Assembly: GCA_044450465.1 (NCBI GenBank)
Contig: JBIOJB010000123.1
Span: forward strand, 1 to 7,696
Length of the DNA stretch: 7,696 nt
Reading direction: 5' to 3'
DNA from: JBIOJB01 sp044450465
GTDB lineage: Bacteria; Chloroflexota; Dormibacteria; Dormibacterales; Dormibacteraceae
The position numbers and the translations under genes were made by a program. Shown piece by piece: positions 1 to 4,547 of the stretch. Every line of letters begins with the position of its first letter. Within the stretch, counting starts at the first letter, position 1. The notes beneath the pieces were generated by a model. It did not search any database. It was not told where the DNA came from and saw only the letters and a list, made by a program, of their open reading frames with translations.

Positions 1-66
1 TCCCCCGTGGAGCCCCCTCCAAGCGACACATTGCCGGAGTCGTTTCGGAAGGTGGCATGCTGGGTT

Positions 67-132
67 TAGGCCGGAGTAAATCCGGCCTAGGGCAACGTCA
101 GTCTAACTAGTAAGGCCGGAATGAATCCGGCC
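67..132. repeat. Tandem pair of GGCCGGA-N5-TCCGGCC stem-loops
   Basis: Two perfect inverted repeats lie 45 bp apart centre to centre. The first has a 9-bp stem (67-75 with 81-89) around the loop GTAAA. The second has a 7-bp stem (114-120 with 126-132) around the loop ATGAA. The shared GGCCGGA/TCCGGCC arms and 5-nt purine-rich loops show they are copies of one unit. A weaker unit, CCGGA-GTCGT-TTCGG at 34-48, may be a decayed third copy; it matches the first at 11 of 15 positions. Neither perfect stem is followed by a T-run, so they do not look like intrinsic terminators. A REP-like or small mobile intergenic repeat, or an RNA structure in the 3' region of an upstream gene, would fit. The family is not identified. 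Confidence 0.7.
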
Positions 133-163
133 GGTGCACCACGCTGGGCAACTCGAGAAGAGC

Positions 164-188
164 GGTCAGAGTAACCCGGTTCAGTAAC
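164..188 (+). promoter_or_regulatory. Imperfect direct repeat before the small membrane gene
   Basis: GGTCAGAGTAAC (164-175) is followed by GGTTCAGTAAC (178-188), a 14-nt-offset imperfect direct repeat. The second half includes TAACAA (185-190), which ends 6 nt before the GTG at 197 and may act as a poor -10 hexamer. No Shine-Dalgarno sequence lies between it and the start. This could be a promoter or operator, or chance. Confidence 0.25.
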
Positions 189-196
189 AAGTCACC

Positions 197-388
197 GTGA
201 AAGTCGGCATGGTCGTGATCGGTGTGCTGGTTCTGCTGGCCGGTGCAGTTTTCGCGGGCCAGGGTTTGGGCTACATCCCGGGCAGCGCGATGACGGGCGA
301 CATGAAGTGGTTCTGGATCGGATCGGCCATGGTCGTGGTCGGCCTGGTTGTCGGCGTTTTGGGCCTGCGCCGGGGAAAAAGCGCTTAA
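197..388 (+). CDS. Small two-helix membrane protein, uncharacterised
   Basis: This 63-residue protein has two hydrophobic helices, at about residues 3-24 and 38-57. A conserved-looking loop between them reads GQGLGYIPGSAMTG, and a basic tail (RRGK) follows helix 2, so both ends probably face the cytoplasm. The GQGxGxxPGSxMTG loop with a following W..G pattern matches, from memory, a recurrent group of short hypothetical membrane proteins in Actinomycetota and Chloroflexota; no function is known to me. The start is a GTG without a Shine-Dalgarno sequence but with TAACAA ending 6 nt upstream. The next gene begins 92 nt downstream on the same strand. The coding assignment rests on the clean two-helix pattern and plausible codon use. 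Confidence 0.75.
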   Translation: MKVGMVVIGVLVLLAGAVFAGQGLGYIPGSAMTGDMKWFWIGSAMVVVGLVVGVLGLRRGKSA

Positions 389-467
389 CCGCAGCCTTCC
401 ACGTTCGAGCTCGTTCAGGCACGCCCTCCAAATCGGCTAACAGAGGCTGGCTCACGATCTCGTCACG

Positions 468-473
468 CACAAT
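468..473 (+). promoter_or_regulatory. Putative -10 hexamer (CACAAT) for a leaderless lipoprotein mRNA
   Basis: CACAAT matches the TATAAT consensus at 4 of 6 positions and ends 7 nt before the GTG at 481, the spacing expected if transcription begins at the start codon. The surrounding sequence is otherwise GC-rich. No recognisable -35 box or Shine-Dalgarno sequence is present. It is supported mainly by the same arrangement at polA and the metallo-hydrolase gene. Confidence 0.35.
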
Positions 474-480
474 TAGCCGC

Positions 481-1083
481 GTGATCCGGGCTCGGGTTTC
501 CAGGCGGCTGCGGGCCCTGGCTACCGTCGGTGTCCTCGCCGCCGTGGTCGGCTGCCAGCCGAGCTCCGGCGCCCATCCGGTTCCGAGCGTCACCCAGATC
601 GGAAGCGATCTCAACTGCAGCAGCGGCGACCATGGCTTCGAGGACGCTCTGGCGGGCTGGGGATTCTGCTACCCGGGGACGTGGAGGTTCACCGAGAGGT
701 CACAAGCGAGCGAGAGCCCACCCGGTGGGGACCTGACCTTTGACATCGTCGATGTTCCGTGCACGAGCCAGCCTCCAGCGTCGGGCGCGCAGCCGGTCTG
801 CTCGCCGGGCGCGGGCCTGTTCGCGTTCATGATCATCTCGACCTATCAGCGGGGCAGTGTGGCGAGCCTCGAGGCCTGGGGTCAGGCCAACCTCGGCGCC
901 ATGCCGGCCGCGGAGCCGATCCGCTGGGGCAACGCACTGGAGGCGCTCAAGCTGGCAGATGGGAGGCGACTCGCCCTCACGCCTCACCAGGTGGTGATCA
1001 TGGCACTCCACGCAGGCTCTACCAACCTCGACCTCGAATCAGCCATGTCGACGCGTCTCGCGACCTGGAAGTTCACTTACTGA
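481..1083 (+). CDS. Putative secreted lipoprotein, possibly PsbP/DcrB-like fold
   Basis: This 200-residue protein begins with a bacterial lipoprotein signal peptide: an arginine-rich n-region (residues 3-11), a hydrophobic core (12-23) and the lipobox VVGC with Cys25 as the lipidated residue. The mature protein should be anchored on the outer face of the cytoplasmic membrane. Four further cysteines (46, 63, 94, 107) could form two disulfides. A GFCYPGTW segment at 61-68, then alternating strands and a final ATWKF strand, resembles the Y-P-x-x-W entry of PsbP/DcrB/Mog1-like folds; this is a tentative reading. The GTG at 481 was chosen because it places the signal peptide at the N-terminus. The frame is open back to 307, but that stretch reads through the preceding gene. 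Function unknown. Confidence 0.75.
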   Translation: MIRARVSRRLRALATVGVLAAVVGCQPSSGAHPVPSVTQIGSDLNCSSGDHGFEDALAGWGFCYPGTWRFTERSQASESPPGGDLTFDIVDVPCTSQPPASGAQPVCSPGAGLFAFMIISTYQRGSVASLEAWGQANLGAMPAAEPIRWGNALEALKLADGRRLALTPHQVVIMALHAGSTNLDLESAMSTRLATWKFTY

Positions 1084-1090
1084 CACTGAC

Positions 1091-1104
1091 CGCGCTCGGG
1101 CGCG
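1091..1104. other. Short GC hairpin between convergent genes
   Basis: CGCGC (1091-1095), a TCGG tetraloop and GCGCG (1100-1104) form a 5-bp stem inside the 30-nt gap between the lipoprotein stop and the convergent SCP2 stop. There is no T-tract on either side, so a terminator role is only possible, not shown. Confidence 0.25.
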
Positions 1105-1113
1105 GCCCGGGAT

Positions 1114-1455
1114 TCAGCTCGGGCGCTTGAACAGGGACTGCATCTTGATGGCCAGTCCCATGTCACCCTTGATCTTCAGCTTGCCCTGCATGAAGGCAGC
1201 GGTTCCGTCCAGCTGACCCGTCATGATCTTGACCCAGTCGCCCGAATCCGCCGTCAGTGTCAGGTTGGCGACCTCGGGGGCGTCACCTTTGCCCGACTCG
1301 GCGACGCCGTCGTGGATCTTGACCCACCACTTGCCGCCCTGGTCGCCGCTGAGGTCGAATGCAATGGTCGCCTTTGTAGCGCCGGCCTTCTCGGCCACGA
1401 GGTATTGCGGCATCGCTTCCACGATCTGGTCCGGGGTCATCTGGACTTCCGACAT
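1114..1455 (-). CDS. SCP2 sterol-carrier / lipid-binding domain protein
   Basis: This 113-residue cytosolic protein consists of a single SCP2 domain, the usual size for stand-alone bacterial members. The family signature is visible in order: an N-terminal helix (residues 6-20), strand TIAFDLSG (30-37), WWVKIHDG (43-50), VANLTLTAD (62-70), the WVKIMTG helix and turn, then MQGKLKIKGDMGLAIK (89-104) and a C-terminal LF. SCP2 domains bind fatty acids, acyl-CoA, sterols or other hydrophobic ligands in a tunnel; the ligand cannot be read from sequence. The ATG is well supported by AGGAGG with a 5-nt spacer. It is a lone minus-strand gene, convergent with the lipoprotein and divergent from the metallo-hydrolase. 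Confidence 0.9.
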   Translation of the reverse strand: MSEVQMTPDQIVEAMPQYLVAEKAGATKATIAFDLSGDQGGKWWVKIHDGVAESGKGDAPEVANLTLTADSGDWVKIMTGQLDGTAAFMQGKLKIKGDMGLAIKMQSLFKRPS

Positions 1456-1460
1456 CTATC

Positions 1461-1522
1461 CCTCCTGAGAGCGCGCAGCCTGGCAGCCGCGCGGGTTGGC
1501 GGTTCGCTCTGAAGCCATCTTA
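1461..1522 (-). promoter_or_regulatory. SCP2 gene promoter and Shine-Dalgarno region
   Basis: On the minus strand a TAAGAT hexamer (1522-1517) fits a -10 box and would give a leader of roughly 55 nt. A perfect AGGAGG (1466-1461) sits 5 nt before the ATG at 1455. This leadered arrangement contrasts with the neighbouring plus-strand genes, which lack Shine-Dalgarno sequences. An inverted repeat, GGCGGTT (1498-1504) and AACCGCC (1533-1539), straddles the -10 and could be an operator, but a 28-nt separation makes that weak. Confidence 0.4.
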
Positions 1523-1546
1523 GCCCGGTCCCAACCGCCGGTCGGC

Positions 1547-1552
1547 GAGAAT
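1547..1552 (+). promoter_or_regulatory. Putative -10 hexamer (GAGAAT) for the metallo-hydrolase gene
   Basis: GAGAAT lies exactly 6 nt before the GTG at 1559. It differs from the polA TAGAAT, which has the same 6-nt gap to its own GTG, at only the first base. No good Shine-Dalgarno sequence is present. It supports both a leaderless mRNA and the choice of 1559 over the upstream TTG at 1496. Confidence 0.4.
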
Positions 1553-1558
1553 GCCGGG

Positions 1559-2527
1559 GTGCTTTCCCTCGCCGAGGTCGCAGCCGGCATTTTCGAGCTT
1601 CGCCTCCCGATACCGTTCGAGGACGGACTCGTCAACGTGTTCCTGTTCGCCGACGGCGCCGAGGCCGACATGCTCGATTGCGGGATGAATTCCGGCGATT
1701 CGCTGGACGCGATCCGGGCGGCGATGGATCAGATCGGGGCTGCGCGCATACGGCGTCTGGCGGTGACCCACATCCATCCCGACCACTACGGCGCGGCCGG
1801 CGTCATCGCAGGTGACGGACTGGCGGACCTGTACATCCACCGCCTCGAGGTACCCCTTGTGCATCCGCGCTACGTCGAGCTCGAGCACCTCGTCATGGCG
1901 GTGAGGACATATCTCCTGGTCAATGGTCTTCCGCCCGACGAGGCAGAGGTGCTGAGCAACTCACAACGCGCCCTCAGCCAATTCGTCACCACCGCCGAGC
2001 CGAGCGTGCAGCTCGAGGGCGCGGAGACGATCGTGATGGGCCGGCGCCGGCTGCGGGTCGAGTGGACACCCGGACACTCTCCGGGCCACATCTGCCTGTA
2101 CGACCCGGTGGACGGCCTGCTGTTCGCGGGTGACCACATCCTTCCCGATCTTTCGCCGAACATCGGCCTTCACCCGCAGAGCACGCCCGACCCGCTGCAC
2201 GAATATCTCGAGGGACTTCAACGCCTGGCTTCGTACCAACCGCGGCTCGTGCTTCCAGCCCATGGCAGGCCCTTTGAGGACGCGTCGGGACGCGCGGAGG
2301 TCTTGTCGGCTCACCACCACCGCCGTCTCGACCAGATCCTCGAGATCGTCGGCCGCGAAGAGAAGTCGGGCTGGGAGGTGGCGCTGGAGCTCTGGGGGCC
2401 GAGAGAGCAGCTCTATGAAAAGAGGCTTGCGCTCCAGGAAGGGCTCGCCCATCTGCAGGCGCTGGCGGTTGAGGGCAGGGTCAAGAAGTTCGTCACGCCT
2501 TCGTCCGTGCGCTGGCTGCGGGCTTGA
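1559..2527 (+). CDS. Metallo-beta-lactamase-fold hydrolase with C-terminal winged helix
   Basis: This 322-residue protein carries the whole dinuclear-metal site of the fold: HIHPDH at residues 71-76, TPGHSPGH at 170-177, the bridging aspartate in AGDH (Asp192) and PAHG with His235. The last 80 or so residues form a helical, winged-helix-like domain ending LAVEGRVKKF, as in the LACTB2-like branch. Members hydrolyse thioesters, phosphodiesters or other esters; the substrate here is unknown. The GTG start yields an N-terminus (AAGIFELRLPIPF, then VNVFLF) beginning where family members usually begin. A TTG at 1496 would add 21 poorly patterned residues. The gene is divergent from SCP2, and its last 35 nt overlap the 3' end of degV on the opposite strand. 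Confidence 0.88.
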   Translation: MLSLAEVAAGIFELRLPIPFEDGLVNVFLFADGAEADMLDCGMNSGDSLDAIRAAMDQIGAARIRRLAVTHIHPDHYGAAGVIAGDGLADLYIHRLEVPLVHPRYVELEHLVMAVRTYLLVNGLPPDEAEVLSNSQRALSQFVTTAEPSVQLEGAETIVMGRRRLRVEWTPGHSPGHICLYDPVDGLLFAGDHILPDLSPNIGLHPQSTPDPLHEYLEGLQRLASYQPRLVLPAHGRPFEDASGRAEVLSAHHHRRLDQILEIVGREEKSGWEVALELWGPREQLYEKRLALQEGLAHLQALAVEGRVKKFVTPSSVRWLRA

Positions 2528-3386
2528 GCCCAAGCGGCTGGACACCCGCCGGGTAGCAGCCGACCCCGACGACTCCCGGCCCGGCGTGCGCGCCGACCAC
2601 CGGACCCAGGGGCTGGATGAGCAGCGTCTCCGCGATGGGTTCGAGCTCGCGACCAACGCGCTCTGCGTCCGCCTCCGCGTCCGCATGACCGACGATCACG
2701 CAGACCCCGTCACCCCGATCGACCGCGCGAGTGAGCTCGATGATGCGCGCGATGGCACGATCGAACGTCCTCACGCGCTCGAGTGGTGTCACCTGTCCGT
2801 CGCGTATGCAGAGCACCGGTTTCACCTGTAGGACCGAGCCGAGCAAGGCACTTGCCCGGCCGATGCGGCCGCCACGCCGCAGGAACTCGAGCGTGGCCAC
2901 GGAAAAGTACGTCTCGACTTTGTCTCGCAGCTCCAAAACCTTGGCCTCGATAGAGGCGGCGTCCGAACCCTGCCCCGCCAGGGTGGAAGCCGCGAGGGTG
3001 ACCAGCCCCAGGGACATCGAGGCGACCCGCGAGTCTATGACCCGAATCCGGGACGGGTTGGTCATGGCCGCGCCCTGGACGGCCGAGGCATACGTGCCGC
3101 TGAGCCGCTCAGAGATGTGGATGGAAACGATCGCGGTGTGATCCGCCAGGAGCGCCGCGTAGGCTTCGGCGAACCGTCCCGGTGAAGGCTGCGAGGTCGA
3201 TGGATGCGTCGTGGCTGCGGGAAGGCGCCGGTAGAACTCGGAAGGCGTGATGTCCACCCCGTCGAGAAAAGACTGACCTTCGAAATGCAGAGTCAAGGGC
3301 ACGACGGTGATGGCTCGATTGGCGGCGAGCGCCGGGGGAAGATCCGCGGTCGAGTCGGTGACGATCGCCACTCCGCCCCTTGTCAC
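2493..3386 (-). CDS. DegV family fatty-acid-binding protein (FakB-like)
   Basis: This 297-residue protein, near the family's usual 280, has the DegV signatures in order: VAIVTDSTADLP (6-17), STSQPSPGRF (63-72), SIHISERLSGTYASA (88-102), VIDSR (116-120), FLRRGGRIGRASALLG (168-183), KPVL (189-192) and GAHAGPGVVGVG (265-276). Well-studied relatives (FakB) hold a fatty acid for phosphorylation by the kinase FakA; no FakA gene is in the window, so that role is inferred. The GTG at 3386 is fixed by AAGGAGG (3400-3394) with a 7-nt spacer, and by a GTGA overlap with the mgtC stop that indicates translational coupling. The frame is open upstream to 3722, but that part reads antisense-like through mgtC and is rejected. 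The C-terminus overlaps the convergent hydrolase gene. Confidence 0.92.
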   Translation of the reverse strand: MTRGGVAIVTDSTADLPPALAANRAITVVPLTLHFEGQSFLDGVDITPSEFYRRLPAATTHPSTSQPSPGRFAEAYAALLADHTAIVSIHISERLSGTYASAVQGAAMTNPSRIRVIDSRVASMSLGLVTLAASTLAGQGSDAASIEAKVLELRDKVETYFSVATLEFLRRGGRIGRASALLGSVLQVKPVLCIRDGQVTPLERVRTFDRAIARIIELTRAVDRGDGVCVIVGHADAEADAERVGRELEPIAETLLIQPLGPVVGAHAGPGVVGVGCYPAGVQPLGLKPAASARTKA

Positions 3387-3817
3387 CGGGTCGCCTCCTT
3401 GTCCGACGGGTGGTCGTCGGGGCGTAGGCCTCTGCGCCTCCGAAACAGCCTGTCCTCCAGCGGTCTGATCGCGATCAGGGTGACGAGCACAAGAAAGGTC
3501 GTGAACACGGCGACCATGTAGAGGCCGAACCCGACCGCCATGCCGAGTGAGGCTACGACCCAGATCGAGGCGGCGGTCGTGAGGCCTTTCACGTCGAGGC
3601 CCTGTCTCAGGATTGCGCCCGCACCCAGGAAACCGACTCCTGTCACGATCTGCGCCGCGATGCGGGTCGGGTCGACGCGGCTTGCGAACACCGGGTCCAG
3701 CCCGACTGCGGTGAACATGCACGCGCCGACGGCAATGAGGGCCATGGTCCGCACACCGGCCGGGTGGCCGTGAAACTCGCGCTCGGCTCCGAGGACCAGC
3801 CCGAGGAGCAAGGCCAC
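3383..3817 (-). CDS. mgtC: MgtC/SapB family membrane protein
   Basis: This 144-residue integral membrane protein of the short MgtC/SapB type lacks the C-terminal ACT-like domain of Salmonella MgtC. Signatures include LGLVLGAERE (5-14), GVRTMALIAVGACMF (21-35), AAQIVTGVGFLGAGAIL (54-70) and GLTTAASIWVVASLGMAVG (78-96), followed by a helix (about 99-118) and a basic, charged tail. Family members affect virulence, Mg2+ limitation survival or membrane energetics, mostly by modulating other proteins; transport is not established. The GTG at 3817 is the first canonical start, but it cuts the first helix, and homologous residues (EADLGFRIV) continue upstream to a CTG at 3859, right after a TAG. No clear Shine-Dalgarno sequence is seen. 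It follows the nuclease gene and is coupled to degV. The symbol denotes the family only. Confidence 0.88.
   Translation of the reverse strand: MALLLGLVLGAEREFHGHPAGVRTMALIAVGACMFTAVGLDPVFASRVDPTRIAAQIVTGVGFLGAGAILRQGLDVKGLTTAASIWVVASLGMAVGFGLYMVAVFTTFLVLVTLIAIRPLEDRLFRRRRGLRPDDHPSDKEATR
3394..3400 (-). promoter_or_regulatory. Strong Shine-Dalgarno deciding the degV start
   Basis: On the minus strand AAGGAGG (3400-3394) lies inside the end of mgtC, 7 nt before the GTG at 3386, whose first bases overlap the mgtC TGA as GTGA. This selects the start and suggests re-initiation or coupling. Confidence 0.85.
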
Positions 3818-3863
3818 GACAATGCGGAAACCGAGGTCGGCTTCGCTGGAGAGTGGCAGCTAC

Positions 3864-4460
3864 TCAGCCCCGACCGGGGCGGCCCCCGGGCTTGTCCTGC
3901 GCACCTGGCTCGTCCTTCGCACCAGGCTCGTCTGGGAGCTCGGGGAGGTCCAGGCTGTTCACGAAGTCGCGGAATACGGCCAGCCGCTCGTCGTCGATGG
4001 GCGCATCGCTCTTAGTCTTCTCATCGGTGCCATCTTCGCCGTCAGGGATGACGCCGGCGGTTTCCATCACGTCAGCGGCGACGAAGATGGGGCACTCGAC
4101 GCGCACGGCGAGCGCGATGGCGTCCGATGGACGCGCGTCGAAATCGAGGTCGCGGCCATTCTGCTTCACGTACAGCCTGGCGTAGAACACCTGGTCGGCC
4201 AGGCGAGTCACGACGATGCGTTTGACGCTGACTCCAAGATCCCCAAACGCGGTCGCGAGAAGGTCATGTGTGAGCGGCCGCCCAAGTGGGTTGCCCGAAA
4301 TCTTGGAAGCGATCGCCTGCGCCTCGAAAGATCCGATCCAGATCGGCAGATACCGGTCCGCCTCTTTCTCCTTGAGAATCACGAGGTGCTGGGCGGACGG
4401 CATGTGGATCCGAATGCTGTCCACGGACACCTCGATGAGGTTTTTCATCCTCGGTGTCAT
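3864..4460 (-). CDS. Bifunctional nuclease (BFN/DUF151) family protein
   Basis: This 198-residue protein has a DUF151/BFN domain over about residues 9-138, seen in DRYLPIWIGSFEAQAI (35-50), RPLTHDLL (61-68), VFYARLYV (91-98), the DARPSDAIALAVR core (108-120) and PIFVAADVMETAG (124-136). Family proteins have been reported as DNA/RNA nucleases in plants and occur widely in bacteria, often with unproven activity. After an acidic linker (about 140-157) comes the usual DDERLAVFRDFV helix, then an odd low-complexity tail of three hexapeptide repeats. The ATG at 4460 has a GAAGG at suitable distance. A second ATG at 4448 (MKNLIEV) is equally plausible, because a TAGAAT promoter-like hexamer overlaps the first start. 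It is the first gene of the operon with mgtC and degV, divergent from polA. Confidence 0.88.
   Translation of the reverse strand: MTPRMKNLIEVSVDSIRIHMPSAQHLVILKEKEADRYLPIWIGSFEAQAIASKISGNPLGRPLTHDLLATAFGDLGVSVKRIVVTRLADQVFYARLYVKQNGRDLDFDARPSDAIALAVRVECPIFVAADVMETAGVIPDGEDGTDEKTKSDAPIDDERLAVFRDFVNSLDLPELPDEPGAKDEPGAQDKPGGRPGRG
3879..3932 (-). repeat. Three 18-bp in-frame repeats in the nuclease tail
   Basis: Three consecutive 18-bp units on the minus strand encode DEPGAK, DEPGAQ and DKPGGR (nuclease residues 177-194). Units one and two are nearly identical in DNA and the third is diverged, indicating local duplication. The tail is Pro/Gly-rich and charged, probably disordered, and lies outside the conserved domain. 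Confidence 0.75.
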
Positions 4461-4464
4461 TCTA
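4459..4464 (-). promoter_or_regulatory. Putative -10 hexamer (TAGAAT) for the nuclease operon
   Basis: Minus-strand TAGAAT (4464-4459) ends 10 nt before the ATG at 4448 and overlaps the ATG at 4460. If it is a true -10, transcription would begin 3-4 nt before 4448 and the shorter protein would be made. The same hexamer serves polA on the other strand. No clear -35 box was found. Confidence 0.35.
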
Positions 4465-4515
4465 GCCTTCAGGGTTCAAAGCTCCTGCTCTTTTGAATAC
4501 AACTCGCCTAAGGCT

Positions 4516-4530
4516 GGCCGGGTGCCGGCC
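4516..4530. promoter_or_regulatory. Perfect inverted repeat upstream of the polA -10 box
   Basis: GGCCGG-GTG-CCGGCC is a perfect 6-bp inverted repeat with a 3-nt centre, ending 5 nt before the polA TAGAAT and so lying in the -35 to -10 spacer. Its arms equal the core arms of the stem-loops at 67-132, with a shorter centre. It could be an operator in the divergent promoter region, or a chance GC palindrome. Confidence 0.4.
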
Positions 4531-4535
4531 GACCG

Positions 4536-4541
4536 TAGAAT
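4536..4541 (+). promoter_or_regulatory. Putative -10 hexamer (TAGAAT) for leaderless polA mRNA
   Basis: TAGAAT fits the TANNNT -10 pattern (5 of 6 to TATAAT) and ends 6 nt before the GTG at 4548, so the predicted transcription start falls on or next to the start codon. There is no Shine-Dalgarno sequence. A -35 box is not evident. Confidence 0.55.
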
Positions 4542-4547
4542 CCGAGC

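Noticed and set aside
1..66. Possible tail of an upstream gene or tRNA at the window edge
   Set aside because: All three forward frames are open only for a short distance with no bias between them, and the bases do not form a recognisable T-arm and acceptor stem; too little sequence to support a call.
67..132. Reading the two stem-loops as intrinsic terminators or a CRISPR array
   Set aside because: There is no T-run after either stem, and the units are hairpins with differing loops and unequal flanks, not direct repeats with uniform spacers.
307..480. Upstream extension of the lipoprotein frame from an ATG at 307
   Set aside because: It would overlap the small membrane gene and bury the lipoprotein signal peptide internally.
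1496..1558. TTG start for the metallo-hydrolase
   Set aside because: It adds 21 residues without family pattern and overlaps the probable divergent promoter; the GTG at 1559 fits the family start and has a -10-like hexamer at the right distance.
1961..2686. 241-codon minus-strand open frame over the hydrolase and degV ends
   Set aside because: It is an antisense shadow of the metallo-hydrolase and overlaps degV in a different frame; Arg/Ser-rich with no domain.
3387..3722. 112-codon N-terminal extension of the DegV frame
   Set aside because: It is arginine- and proline-rich, lies wholly over mgtC in another frame, and resembles no domain; the GTG at 3386 has a strong Shine-Dalgarno and matches the family N-terminus.
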